Shown: positions 1-8,910 of the stretch, one piece after another | Position numbering within the stretch: position 1 is the first letter of the stretch | How the letters are laid out: the number at the start of each line of letters is the position of its first letter | Source of the DNA: Propionimicrobium sp. PCR01-08-3 | Lineage (GTDB): Bacteria > Actinomycetota > Actinomycetes > Propionibacteriales > Propionibacteriaceae | Assembly (NCBI RefSeq): GCF_030286045.1 | Contig: NZ_CP127390.1 | Coordinates: 1,603,482-1,667,481, forward strand | Direction: 5' to 3' | DNA length: 64,000 nt | The notes under the pieces: model-generated | The model's input: only the letters and a program-made list of their open reading frames with translations | The model's database searches: none | Told to the model about the DNA's origin: nothing | Translations under genes and position numbers: made by a program

Positions 1-435
1 GGCATACCAGCTGTAGGGCAGATCCTTCGATCGGGGCATGTGCCCGCCCAGCAACCGCAACCGGTGCCGCCAGTAGCCGAAGTTCGGCATGGTGACGATG
101 AGTCTCGGGGCGATTCTCCTCATCTCGTTCAATACGAGGTCAGGACGCAGCACCGCCTGCAAGGTACGGCTGAGCACTACGACGTCATAGGAATCCGATG
201 CGAACAATTCGAGCTGGCTGTCGATGTCGAGCTCGATCAGCGGGACGCCCCGTTTGATCGCGGCGAGCACTTCCTCTTGGCCACGCTCCACGCCGGTGCC
301 CGTACAGTTGCGGCGGCGGATCAGCCAGCTCAGCAGCTCACCGTCACCGCAGCCCAGATCGAGCACGCGGGAGCCCGCCGGAATATTGCGGGCGATGACA
401 TGGAGGTCCTCCCGCAGTTGCATCGACTGGCTCAT
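1..435 (-). CDS. metW: MetW-like methyltransferase (3' part outside window)
   Basis: Partial gene; its end lies beyond the left edge. The visible N-terminal ~145 residues hold a class I SAM-binding motif (LDLGCGDGELL), then GVERGQEE, a conserved LSRTLQAV block and IVTMPNFGYWRHRL, which together are characteristic of MetW. MetW partners MetX in methionine synthesis in many bacteria. The ATG at 435 overlaps the metX stop (ATGA), so translation is probably coupled, and that overlap decides the start over the internal Met at 423. Identification is from motif recognition. Confidence 0.85.
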   Translation of the reverse strand, partial: MSQSMQLREDLHVIARNIPAGSRVLDLGCGDGELLSWLIRRRNCTGTGVERGQEEVLAAIKRGVPLIELDIDSQLELFASDSYDVVVLSRTLQAVLRPDLVLNEMRRIAPRLIVTMPNFGYWRHRLRLLGGHMPRSKDLPYSWYA

Positions 436-1589
436 GCGCGTCCCCAAGCCGTGTTCTGGTAATTCGTGGAAGCCTCCAAGAATGCCTTCACCGTCGCGAG
501 ATAGGGGTCGATCTTCAGCAGGAAGGAATCGTGCCCCCACGGAGAATGAATGTCACGGAACGTCACCGGCAATTCGGCCGCGGCCAGCTGACGGACGATC
601 CGTCTGCTGTGCTCGGTGGAAAACCGCCAGTCCGAATCGAAGCTCATCACCAGATAGCGGACCGGATCTTTCTTGACGGCATCGAGTGCCGTGGGATTCG
701 AGAACGGGTCGAAGTAGTCCATGACCCGGGTGAGGTAGAGGTAACTCAGCGCATCGAACCTGGTCAGGAACGTTTCACCCTGGTGCTCCAGGTAGCCCTC
801 CACTGCGAAGTCGACGCCGAACCCTGGTTCGGACTCGTCGAATTGCGGATTGCGTCCGAACTTCGTCTGGAAGCCCTCTTCGGAGGTGTAGGTGATGTGA
901 GCCATCATCCGCGCGATCGACAGGCCGACATCCGGGTTGTCGCCGCAGTCGGAGAAACGGCCGTCATGGAAGTTCTCGTCCCGGATGATCGCTTCGCGTC
1001 CCACCGCCGAGAAGGCGATGTTCTGAGCCGTCAGTCTGCTGGAGGCGGCGATAATCACCGAGTTCTCCAGTTCGTCGGGATATGACAGCGACCACTGCAG
1101 AGCCTGCATGCCACCCATGGATCCGCCGATCACGGCATGCAGTTTCCGGACGCCCAGATGGGCGATCAATGCCCGGTGCACGGTCACGAAATCGCAGGTA
1201 TCCAGCAGTGGAAAGTCGAGTCCCCAGGGTTTGCCCGTCGCCGGGTTGATCGAGCTGGGCCCGGTGCTGCCCTGACAGCCGCCGAGCAGATTGGACGCGA
1301 TCACGAACCAGCGGTTGGTGTCGATGGCCTTTCCCGGCCCGATCATGGTGTCCCACCAGCCCGGGTGCTTGTCGCCTTCATGCCAGCCCGCCGCATGGGC
1401 GTCACCGGTCAACGCATGACAGATATAGATCGCATTGCTGGCATCGGCATTGAGTTCGCCATAGGTCTCGTAAGCGATCACGACTTCGTCCAGCTGCTGG
1501 CCCGCCGTCAATTTCAACGGTTTGTCGGCGGTGAACAGCTGGACGTATCTGGTCTCGGTGATACCCAGGCCATCCGAAATAGTTGGCAT
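432..1589 (-). CDS. metX: Homoserine O-acyltransferase MetX
   Basis: Alpha/beta hydrolase-fold enzyme of 385 residues, the usual family length, which activates homoserine by transfer of an acetyl (possibly succinyl) group from acyl-CoA. The nucleophile elbow GGSMGGMQ puts the catalytic Ser near residue 157. The other triad members are Asp about 320 (FDSDWRF) and His about 353 (WGHDSF). It lies 16 nt downstream of metY and overlaps metW by 4 nt, so metY-metX-metW form one operon that makes O-acylhomoserine and converts it with sulfide to homocysteine. Acyl donor specificity cannot be read safely from the sequence. Confidence 0.95.
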   Translation of the reverse strand: MPTISDGLGITETRYVQLFTADKPLKLTAGQQLDEVVIAYETYGELNADASNAIYICHALTGDAHAAGWHEGDKHPGWWDTMIGPGKAIDTNRWFVIASNLLGGCQGSTGPSSINPATGKPWGLDFPLLDTCDFVTVHRALIAHLGVRKLHAVIGGSMGGMQALQWSLSYPDELENSVIIAASSRLTAQNIAFSAVGREAIIRDENFHDGRFSDCGDNPDVGLSIARMMAHITYTSEEGFQTKFGRNPQFDESEPGFGVDFAVEGYLEHQGETFLTRFDALSYLYLTRVMDYFDPFSNPTALDAVKKDPVRYLVMSFDSDWRFSTEHSRRIVRQLAAAELPVTFRDIHSPWGHDSFLLKIDPYLATVKAFLEASTNYQNTAWGRA

Positions 1590-1605
1590 CAGTTACCGGC
1601 CCGCA

Positions 1606-2907
1606 TCACTTTCCGGTGACCGCCAACGCCTGATCGATGTCGGCGATGATGTCGTCCACGTTCTCGATGCCGACCGACAGCCGTACCATCTCCGGCGCGA
1701 CGCCGGCAGCAATGAGCTCTTGATCGTTCAGCTGCGAATGCGTGGTCGATGCACTGTGGATGACCAGAGACTTTGCATCACCGATGTTGGCCAGGTGGCT
1801 GAACAGTTGCAGGGCTTCGACGAAGGTGGCGCCTGCTTGGCGTCCGGCGGTCAATCCGAAGCTGACCAGGCCGCTGTAGCCCTTGCCGGTCAATACTCGG
1901 TCTGCGACCTCGTGATATTCGTTGTCTTCGAGCCCCGGGTAGTTCACCCACGCCACGGCGGGATGCCCCAATAAGTATTCCGCCACCTTTTGGGCGTTCT
2001 CGCAGTGCCGGTCCATCCTGACGTGGAGGCTTTCGATGCCTTGCAGGATGATCCAGGCGTTCATCGGCGACAAGGTGGCTCCGGTGTTGCGCATCAGCAC
2101 GGTGCGGGCCCGGGTGATGTAGGCGGCCGGCCCGGCGGCATCTGTCCATACGACATCGTGATAGGAGGCGTCAGGCGTCGCCATCACCGGGAAACGGTCG
2201 GCATGAGCGGCCCAATCAAAAGTGCCCGCGTCGACGATGGCGCCGCCCATCGAGGTGCCGTGCCCGCCCATGTACTTGGTGGCCGAATGCACCACGACAT
2301 CGGCCCCGTGCTCGATCGGACGGCACAGGTAGGGCGTCGCCACCGTGTTGTCGATCATGAACGGCAACCCCAGATCGTGGCTCGCCTTTGCCCAGGCGTC
2401 GATGTCGATCACGTTGAGCTTCGGATTACAGATCGTCTCGCCGAAAACCAGCCTCGTGTGGTCGTCCACCAATCCGGCGAGGTCGCCGGGACGATCGGGA
2501 TCGATGAGCCGGCATTCGATGCCGAACTGTACGAGGGTGTGGGTGAACAGCGCGAAGGTGCCGCCGTACAGCGTCGACAGCGCGACGATGTTGTCGCCCG
2601 CCGAGGCGACGTTCAGCACGGCATAGGTGATGGCCGCCGCGCCGGTGGCGGTGCCGAGCGCTCCCACGCCGCCTTCCATCGCTGCGATCCGCGTCTCATA
2701 GACGTTGGTGGTGGGGTTCATCAGCCGGGTGTAGATATTGCCCGGCCTGGCCAGCGCGAACAGGTCGGCGGCGTGCTTCGAGTCGTCGAAGGTGTAGGCG
2801 GCGGTCTGGTAGATCGGCACGGCGCGCGAGTTGGTCGCCGGGTCGGATTCTTCCTGACCGGCGTGCACAGCCAAGGTTTCCAGCTGATAGGTCGGATGAT
2901 CGGCCAT
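1606..2907 (-). CDS. metY: O-acetylhomoserine sulfhydrylase (PLP-dependent)
   Basis: Cys/Met-metabolism PLP enzyme of 433 residues. It makes homocysteine from O-acylhomoserine and sulfide. The PLP lysine sits in VHSATKYMGGHGT, and the family signatures NPTTNVYETRIAAMEGG and VIDNTVATPYL are present. The start is taken at 2907 (MADHPTYQLETLAVHAG) because an AGGGGA Shine-Dalgarno lies just upstream; a Met 9 codons earlier (2934) has no such site. It is the first gene of the metYXW operon. The 87-nt upstream gap shows no recognisable SAM riboswitch. Confidence 0.95.
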   Translation of the reverse strand: MADHPTYQLETLAVHAGQEESDPATNSRAVPIYQTAAYTFDDSKHAADLFALARPGNIYTRLMNPTTNVYETRIAAMEGGVGALGTATGAAAITYAVLNVASAGDNIVALSTLYGGTFALFTHTLVQFGIECRLIDPDRPGDLAGLVDDHTRLVFGETICNPKLNVIDIDAWAKASHDLGLPFMIDNTVATPYLCRPIEHGADVVVHSATKYMGGHGTSMGGAIVDAGTFDWAAHADRFPVMATPDASYHDVVWTDAAGPAAYITRARTVLMRNTGATLSPMNAWIILQGIESLHVRMDRHCENAQKVAEYLLGHPAVAWVNYPGLEDNEYHEVADRVLTGKGYSGLVSFGLTAGRQAGATFVEALQLFSHLANIGDAKSLVIHSASTTHSQLNDQELIAAGVAPEMVRLSVGIENVDDIIADIDQALAVTGK

Positions 2908-2994
2908 CGATGTCCCCTTTCGGATCGGCGCCAACCAGGCTACCTGCGTCCACCGTCAATTTTGGCTGCGTTCCACTCACCGCGCAGAACCTCT

Positions 2995-4002
2995 TTATCC
3001 CTCCACTACCTTCGTTGTGAAGGCATCGGTGGCGGCCACCGGAGAACTCACCAGCCCTGCTTCGGTGAAGAAGCTTGTCATCTGGTCCCAGCGGTCGGGG
3101 GTTTGGACGCCGAATTGTCCGCCATAAAGGTCGGTCGTCGCGTCCAGCACCGCCAAGGCGTGGGATTGTTGCTCGGAATCCGCCAAGGTCGGCACATAGT
3201 CGGCGGCGATCTGAACGACCTGCTCCGGGTCGGACGCGCAGAGCTCCGCTCCCCTGGTCATCGCCTCCAGCAGGCCCGTCAGATCGTCGGCTCGCTCGTC
3301 GATGGTCTGGTCCATGGCGCCGAGGCCGACGCTGACCAGTGGCGGATCGTCCAAGCTGATCGTCCGGATGGCGAAGTCGGATTCCGCGAAACGAACGACG
3401 TCGTTGTTGAGGAAGCCGACCACGGCCTCGACCTTGTTACCGGTGAGGGCCGACAACTGGGTGAAGCCGATCGATTGAATGTCGAGATCATCGCGGGTCA
3501 GCCCGGTCTGGGCAAGCACGGCGAGTAGGTAGAACCAGTTCTCGCCGTATTCGCCGGGCAGCCCGATGCTGTGTCCGCGCAGGTCGGCAAGGCTTTGGAT
3601 CGGGGACGCCTCGGGCACGATGATGGTCACCGGATAGTTCTGGTAGGCGGTGGCGAAGTTACACACCTCGATGCCTTCGCTGCGGCCCTGCAACATCTCT
3701 CCACCACCGGCAAAGACAACGTCCTCGTCGCCTGTTTGCAGAGCCCCGAGCAAGGTCTCGTTGGCGCCGTGGTGGCGCAGTGTCACCGATAGTCCTGCCT
3801 CGGTGAACCAGCCCAGCGAGTCGGCCACATACGCGGGAGCAAATTGAATGTCCGGCACGTAGGTGAGGCCGAGCGTGAGTGCCGCCGTCCTTGCTGAAGC
3901 CCCGGACGACGCCGAGTTGGCGCCCTGGCCGGGACGCGAGCAGGCCGCGAGGCCGGCCAACAGCGCCGAACCGAGCAGGGTCCGGCGGGTCATGGATTGC
4001 AT
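2995..4002 (-). CDS. ribY: NMT1/THI5-like ABC substrate-binding lipoprotein, predicted riboflavin binder (RibY-type)
   Basis: Substrate-binding protein of 335 residues. The N-terminus (MTRRTLLGSALLAGLAACS) has twin arginines and a lipobox, so it is a probable Tat-exported lipoprotein. The body (GLTYVPDIQFAPAYVADSLGWF, VVFAGGGEML) belongs to the NMT1/THI5-like group, usually labelled as a thiamine-precursor binder. Here the operon is led by an FMN riboswitch, which points to riboflavin or another flavin, as described for RibXY transporters. AAGGAG before 4002 supports the start. It lies 10 nt after the permease gene. No ATPase gene is adjacent, so the importer must borrow one. Confidence 0.8.
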   Translation of the reverse strand: MQSMTRRTLLGSALLAGLAACSRPGQGANSASSGASARTAALTLGLTYVPDIQFAPAYVADSLGWFTEAGLSVTLRHHGANETLLGALQTGDEDVVFAGGGEMLQGRSEGIEVCNFATAYQNYPVTIIVPEASPIQSLADLRGHSIGLPGEYGENWFYLLAVLAQTGLTRDDLDIQSIGFTQLSALTGNKVEAVVGFLNNDVVRFAESDFAIRTISLDDPPLVSVGLGAMDQTIDERADDLTGLLEAMTRGAELCASDPEQVVQIAADYVPTLADSEQQSHALAVLDATTDLYGGQFGVQTPDRWDQMTSFFTEAGLVSSPVAATDAFTTKVVEG

Positions 4003-4012
4003 CTGAATCTCC

Positions 4013-4828
4013 TTAATTGTTATGGCGAAGATGACCGAGCCGATACCAGCGGGAGCTGGACGCGAACGGATTCGCCAGCCATTCGAGAAAGGTCATGCCG
4101 AGGTAGATCGCGATCGCCAGAACGCACAGCACGATCAAGGTACTGAACAGTCCGGTGGTGTCGCTCGACTGGGATTGCACGGCGAGCCGCTGGCCCAGCC
4201 CGCTTCCGCCCATCACCAGCTCACCGACGACGGCGCCGGTGATCGACAGGGTGAAGCCGTTACGAACGCCGGTCAGGGTGGCGGGCAACGCCAGGGGCCA
4301 TTCGATCCAGCGAGCCAGCTGCCCGCGTCCGGCCCCGTCGACCAGGGCCGCGTCGATCACTTCGCGATCGATACTGCGTAGTCCGAGCACAGTGGCCAGA
4401 ACCATCGGAAAGAAGACCATGACAGAACACAGCAGGACGACCGGCCACGTTCCGTACCCCACCCAGATCACCAGCAGCGGCGCCAGGGCCACCGCCGGCA
4501 CGGCCTGGGAGGCAGCCAGATAAGGGTTGAGGGTCGCCTCGGCGAGACGCACATGGGCGATGAGATAGGCCACCGGCAACGCAATAACCGTCGCCATCGC
4601 GCAGCCACAGGATGCTTCCAGCAGCGTCGCCCCGATCGGCTTCCACAGCCTGCCCGAGGCCAGCTCGGCGCCGAGACGCTCGACCACCGACAACGGGCTC
4701 GGCAGCAGCGTTGCCGGAACAGTGCTGAACGAAGCCAGCAACCACCAGACCAACACCAAAACGATGCCGGCGATAACAGGAGCAACAATCCGCAGACCCA
4801 ACGGCGCCTGCCGTATGCGGATATCCAT
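4013..4828 (-). CDS. ribX: ABC transporter permease, predicted riboflavin importer (RibX-type)
   Basis: Inner-membrane permease of 271 residues with about six hydrophobic segments. It carries the binding-protein-dependent transport EAA region (EVIDAALVDGAGRGQLARWIEWPLALPATLTG) that docks the ATPase. It is the first gene of the operon, about 100 nt downstream of the FMN riboswitch, with a GGAAGGTGG ribosome binding site before ATG 4828. Family membership alone would suggest thiamine-precursor or taurine-type transport; the riboswitch changes the prediction to flavin uptake. Riboflavin as substrate is an inference. Confidence 0.8.
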   Translation of the reverse strand: MDIRIRQAPLGLRIVAPVIAGIVLVLVWWLLASFSTVPATLLPSPLSVVERLGAELASGRLWKPIGATLLEASCGCAMATVIALPVAYLIAHVRLAEATLNPYLAASQAVPAVALAPLLVIWVGYGTWPVVLLCSVMVFFPMVLATVLGLRSIDREVIDAALVDGAGRGQLARWIEWPLALPATLTGVRNGFTLSITGAVVGELVMGGSGLGQRLAVQSQSSDTTGLFSTLIVLCVLAIAIYLGMTFLEWLANPFASSSRWYRLGHLRHNN

Positions 4829-4931
4829 GCCGCGTCGCCACCTTCCCGGTCATCATGCCGGGGTCGACGCGTGCGGCAGAGATGCATGCCGACATCAACC
4901 GATGCCGGCCGGCACAATCTGCCGAGCGCGA

Positions 4932-5064
4932 CGTGCGCCTCCCATCCGGACTTTAACCGTCGGTACCGGAATTACACCGGTTCAACCGCATCGCCATTTC
5001 TCAATGACATGCGGGTCGCGGACTATCACCGCCGGTTCGGACTTTCACCGACCCCGGGCACGTT
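4932..5064 (-). promoter_or_regulatory. FMN riboswitch (RFN element)
   Basis: Reading the minus strand, the conserved RFN blocks occur in order: GGGGTCGGTGAAAGTCCGAA, CCGGCGGTGATAGTCCGCGA, then CCGGTGTAATTCCGGTACCG, ACGGTTAAAGTCCGGATGGG and AGG. The closing P1 helix pairs ACGTGC at 5059-5064 with GCACGT at 4932-4937. The element lies in the leader of the permease/binding-protein operon. In known cases FMN binding turns expression off, so the importer should be made when flavin is scarce. Confidence 0.97.
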
Positions 5065-5137
5065 CGTTTTGCTCGAACAAGACTATAGCGTGGTTTCACC
5101 GCTACCGCATCGCATCCCAGATTGGTACCATCTAGGC

Positions 5138-5371
5138 ATGAGTATGCAGATCGCAGTCCGGCTTCCCGATGAGCTCGCGCAGTTCGTGGACGCCGAGGTT
5201 ACCGCCGGCCATGCGCCGAGTCGCGCGGCGGTTGTGACACGTGCTCTCGAACGCGAGCAGCGCTATCGTGCGGCGCTCGCTGATATCGAGATTCTCAAGA
5301 ACACTCAACCAGATGACGATTTCGATGCGCTCGCCAGGCATGCAGCACATCGGCCGCTCGACTTGGACTGA
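5138..5371 (+). CDS. Ribbon-helix-helix antitoxin of a MazEF-like pair
   Basis: Small protein of 77 residues. The N-terminus MSMQIAVRLPDELAQFVDAE and the following SRAAVVTRALEREQR form a ribbon-helix-helix DNA-binding fold; the acidic C-terminal tail (DDDFDALARHAAHRPLDLD) is the likely toxin-binding part. The ATG at 5138 is chosen because the RHH strand begins there. It ends 5 nt before the MazF-like toxin. The usual arrangement would be neutralisation of the toxin plus autorepression of the operon. Confidence 0.88.
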   Translation: MSMQIAVRLPDELAQFVDAEVTAGHAPSRAAVVTRALEREQRYRAALADIEILKNTQPDDDFDALARHAAHRPLDLD

Positions 5372-5376
5372 TCTAG

Positions 5377-5682
5377 ATGAGGCCCATCTACCTCGCCAGA
5401 CTCGACAAAACTCGTCCCGTACTTGTGCTCACCCGTGAACTCGTCCGCCCTTATCTGAACAGCGTTACTGTCGCGCCCATTACTTCGACCATTCGAGGGC
5501 TATCCACCGAGCTGCCGGTCGGTTCACGCAACGGCTTGGACCATGATTGCGTCGTGAGTCTCGACAACATCGTCACGATTACGGTCAAGGACCTGGGCAG
5601 ACAGATCGGATTCCTGCTGCCCGATCAAGAAGGAAACCTTACTGAAGCGATGATGAATGCCTTCGATCTCGTGACCTCGTGA
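5377..5682 (+). CDS. MazF/PemK-family mRNA interferase toxin
   Basis: A 101-residue protein with the family pattern RPIYLARLDKTRPVLVLTRE, VAPITSTIRGLSTELPVG, LDHDCVVSLDNIVTI. The family cleaves RNA at short sequence motifs. It follows the RHH antitoxin by 5 nt, so the two form a type II toxin-antitoxin operon, here inserted beside the flavin transport leader and convergent with the downstream MFS gene. The reading frame looks intact. Confidence 0.9.
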   Translation: MRPIYLARLDKTRPVLVLTRELVRPYLNSVTVAPITSTIRGLSTELPVGSRNGLDHDCVVSLDNIVTITVKDLGRQIGFLLPDQEGNLTEAMMNAFDLVTS

Positions 5683-5725
5683 CAGACAGATGGCCCGGCC
5701 CACGAGCGGCATCGGACGGCGGCCG

Positions 5726-7258
5726 TCAGTGCCGCCCGTCTCTCGGGTAGAGCACCGCGACCGCGACCAGGGCTGCGAGCAGGGCGACGGCGCAGATCAG
5801 CATGGAGACCCGCATGCCGGCAACGAACCCCTGGCTCGCCAACGCGTTGAGTTGAGCAGCGAGCCCGGCCGATAGTTGTTCGGCGGCTCTGGCGGCACCC
5901 GCCACCGATTCCAACGCGGTCTGTTGCAGGTCGCCCAGTTGGGGCCATAGCGAATCGGCCATCAAGACCCCTCGGTAACGGGCCGCCAGCAGCGATCCGA
6001 TGACCGCCACACCGAGCGCGCTGCCCACCTGCTGCAAGGCCGTGTTGGTGGCCGAGCCGGCACCGGTGGCATCAGGTGGCAGCGAATCCATCACGGCCTG
6101 AGTGGCCGCCGGAACCAAGAGGCCCGCTCCGAGCCCGAAGAGCAGCACGCCTGGCAGTAGATGCATGAAGTTTGAATTGGCGGACGTGGTCGCGATCAAG
6201 GCGTATCCGGCCCCGACACACCCCAGGCCGATCAATACCGTGCGCTTGAGTCGCAGGACGGCGATGAACCGAGGGGCCGCCAATGCGCCGAGCAGCATCG
6301 CTGCGGCTACCGGCAGCACCCTGACCCCGGTCTGCATCGGTGTGTAGTCGAGCACGAACTGCAGATACTGCGTCAGCACGAACAGCGCGCCTGCTCCCGC
6401 CGCGGTCACCAAACCGGCGACGCTCACCGCAACGGTGAACGTCCTGATCTTGAAAAGCGACAGCTTCAACAACGGCGCCGAGGCACGTGACTCCCAATAG
6501 ATGAATGCTGCGAGCAACCCAACGCCCGCGAGCACGGCGGCCAGGACGAGCGGATTGCCGGCACCCAGACCCGGCGCAGAGATCACCGACCAGCAGATCA
6601 ACGCCAAGGCGATGGTCGACAGTATGGCGCCCAGGTAGTCGATGCCACCTTCGATCTGATGCGGACGACTGCGCGGCAGCACCACCGCGCCGAGGATCAC
6701 GATGCACAACGCAACCGGCACGTTGATCAAGAAAATCGAGCCCCAACCGAAGTGTTCGAGCAAGATTCCCGACAGGACCGGCCCGACCGCTCCCCCGGCG
6801 CCGTTGGCGGCCGACCAAACAGCGAAAGCCATCGTCCGTTCTTTGGCGTTCGCGAAAAGCAAAGAGACCAGCGACAGCGTGGATGGTGCGAGCAACGCCG
6901 CACCCACACCCATCAAAGCGCGGGCCCCGATCAGCAGCCCCGTCGTCCCGACGAGTCCGGCCATCAGCGAGAAGCCGCCGAATACTGCGGTGCCGACCAG
7001 GAAGGTCCGCGATCGTCCCCATCGGTCGACCAGTCCCCCGGCCACCAGCAGCAAACCCGCATAGGTCACCTGGTAGGCGTCCACCGTCCATTGCAGTTGA
7101 TCTGTGGACGCCCGAAGTTCGCGGGCGAGGGTGGGCAGCGCCACATTCAAGATGGTGTTGTCGAGGCTCGCCATGAATAGGCCCAGGGTCAAAACCCCTA
7201 GTCCCCACCAGCGCAGCCGATGCGTCCGCGAGCTTTCGCGCACCACGGTTGAGGGCAT
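5726..7258 (-). CDS. MFS drug:H+ antiporter, DHA2 (EmrB/QacA) type
   Basis: Membrane protein of 510 residues with about 14 hydrophobic segments. The first helix carries LGLFMASLDNTILNVALPTLARELRAS, the conserved DHA2 motif D1 containing the membrane Asp, followed by LLLVAGGLVDRWGRSRTFLVG (MFS motif A). This group exports lipophilic drugs or dyes with proton exchange; the substrate cannot be told. It stands alone, convergent with the MazF gene. Confidence 0.88.
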   Translation of the reverse strand: MPSTVVRESSRTHRLRWWGLGVLTLGLFMASLDNTILNVALPTLARELRASTDQLQWTVDAYQVTYAGLLLVAGGLVDRWGRSRTFLVGTAVFGGFSLMAGLVGTTGLLIGARALMGVGAALLAPSTLSLVSLLFANAKERTMAFAVWSAANGAGGAVGPVLSGILLEHFGWGSIFLINVPVALCIVILGAVVLPRSRPHQIEGGIDYLGAILSTIALALICWSVISAPGLGAGNPLVLAAVLAGVGLLAAFIYWESRASAPLLKLSLFKIRTFTVAVSVAGLVTAAGAGALFVLTQYLQFVLDYTPMQTGVRVLPVAAAMLLGALAAPRFIAVLRLKRTVLIGLGCVGAGYALIATTSANSNFMHLLPGVLLFGLGAGLLVPAATQAVMDSLPPDATGAGSATNTALQQVGSALGVAVIGSLLAARYRGVLMADSLWPQLGDLQQTALESVAGAARAAEQLSAGLAAQLNALASQGFVAGMRVSMLICAVALLAALVAVAVLYPRDGRH

Positions 7259-7401
7259 CAGCCGACTGTCTTTCGCAACGTCACGACAGCAAACGTTACC
7301 CGCACAGCTGGGTCGAATCCGGAACCAAGAGCCAAATTAGGGTTCGCGTGCGGCCCAACCCCAGGTGCCCCCTGCACGTCCGGCCAGATCCATCCCGCAG
7401 A

Positions 7402-8856
7402 TCAGCGGGTTTCGGCATGCAACCTGTGCTGACGAGCCCGGCCGCCCCGAATGGCGAAGAAGTATCCCGCCAGAATCAGCACTCCCAATATCCAGCACCA
7501 TTTCATCGCCACACGATAGAGCTGCCAGGGTTGCCCGGCGTCGGCGCCGATCATGCCCGCCGCACTCCAGATCATCGATCCCACGGCCAATCCGAGCGGG
7601 TATGCCGAGCCGAGGACACCGTAGATCGCCGGATAATCGCGTTGCCCGAAAGCTGCGGCGCAGACCAGCGGTGGAGTGAGCGACCCGATAGCGAACCCGG
7701 CGCCGACCAGCGCGGTCAGGATGAAGATCCACCAACCCGTGGGGAAGAGCACGCTGCCCAGCAGATAACCGGCGACGGCATGCACGATCATCACGATGGC
7801 CATCGCCTTGATCATGCCAATTGCCTCGGTCAGCGCCCCCAGCAGCGGCTTGGTCACGATCAAGCCGATCATCTGGGCCGTCATCAACGCACCCGCCAGC
7901 GCCGGCGTGACGCCCGATCCCGGGTAGCTTCCCTGATTGATGTAGTACGGCTGGGTGATCTGCCCCATCGCGTAATACACACCCATGATGATCAAGGCAG
8001 CGTAGAGCAGCCAGAACCAGCCGCTGCGGATCGCCTCGCCCACCTTCAACCCGGGCAGCGGCACACCATCGGCCACCTCGTTTTCGAGGACGATGTGGTC
8101 GGTTTCGACCACTGTGCGGCCGTATACCGGCAGCCCGACATCTGAGGGCCGGTTCACCACGAGCAGCCATGCCGGAATCAGACAGAACACCGCGTACAGG
8201 GCTGCTCCGATCAGCATCGATGCCCGCCATCCCAGACCTCCGTCTTCGACCGGCTGATTGGTGTTCGAGAAGACGAGCGACCCGACCATGCCGCCCACTC
8301 CGGTGCCGGCCACGACGGTGCCCATCGCGACGCCCTTGAACTTGTCGAACCAGGTGTTCACCAAAATGATCGGCACGTAATTGACCGACATCCCGAACCC
8401 GAGGCCGGTGATGGCGGAGAACAGGTAGAGGCCCGCCATGCCTTGTGCGGTGGCCAGCCCTGCGATGCCCAGTGAACTGATCAGGCCGCCGATGACGAGC
8501 AGTTTGCGTCCACCCAGCCTTCCGATCAGACGTCCGGCGATGGGCATCACGGCGATGCCGACCATCAAGATGACCGAATAGAAGCTCTGGACCTGTGCTC
8601 GGCTGACCTCGCCGTCGGGCCATAGGTCGGCCCGGATGCGGTCGGTGAACATCGATAGTCCGCTGAGCACTATTCCCGCCGAAACCTGAATACAGACGGC
8701 TCCGATCAACACCAGGACGTAGCGCAGCCGGTTGGGTGGTGAATCGGATTCGATGATGTGGTCGGCGGAACCGAGCCGTTCGACGATGTCGTCGGGGTGT
8801 TGATCGCCTGCGAGCCCGGGGGGCTGCTCTCTTGCGGCCCCTGACGTCTTCGTCAT
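7402..8856 (-). CDS. MFS transporter, oxalate/formate antiporter-like (OFA) family
   Basis: A 484-residue protein with about 12 membrane segments. GRLGGRKLLVIGGLISSLGIAG is an MFS motif A region, and the N-terminal YVLVLIGAVCIQVSAGIVLSGLSMF together with GLGFGMSVNYVPIILVNTWFDKFKG matches the OFA branch (monocarboxylate or oxalate/formate exchange). A strong GAGGAGGA ribosome binding site precedes ATG 8856. The substrate is not predictable. The MATE gene lies just upstream in the same direction, 54 nt away. Confidence 0.8.
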   Translation of the reverse strand: MTKTSGAAREQPPGLAGDQHPDDIVERLGSADHIIESDSPPNRLRYVLVLIGAVCIQVSAGIVLSGLSMFTDRIRADLWPDGEVSRAQVQSFYSVILMVGIAVMPIAGRLIGRLGGRKLLVIGGLISSLGIAGLATAQGMAGLYLFSAITGLGFGMSVNYVPIILVNTWFDKFKGVAMGTVVAGTGVGGMVGSLVFSNTNQPVEDGGLGWRASMLIGAALYAVFCLIPAWLLVVNRPSDVGLPVYGRTVVETDHIVLENEVADGVPLPGLKVGEAIRSGWFWLLYAALIIMGVYYAMGQITQPYYINQGSYPGSGVTPALAGALMTAQMIGLIVTKPLLGALTEAIGMIKAMAIVMIVHAVAGYLLGSVLFPTGWWIFILTALVGAGFAIGSLTPPLVCAAAFGQRDYPAIYGVLGSAYPLGLAVGSMIWSAAGMIGADAGQPWQLYRVAMKWCWILGVLILAGYFFAIRGGRARQHRLHAETR

Positions 8857-8910
8857 GAAAAAGGTCCTCCTCGTGGAGGCAGTCTAGCCTCGATTCGCCG
8901 ACAGGTTCTG

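Noticed and set aside
2908..2994. SAM riboswitch before metY
   Set aside because: The gap is only 87 nt and shows none of the conserved SAM-I, SAM-II or SAM-IV core sequences.
2995..4828. Thiamine-precursor (ThiXY) transporter
   Set aside because: The family fits, but the leader is an FMN and not a TPP riboswitch, so flavin uptake is preferred.
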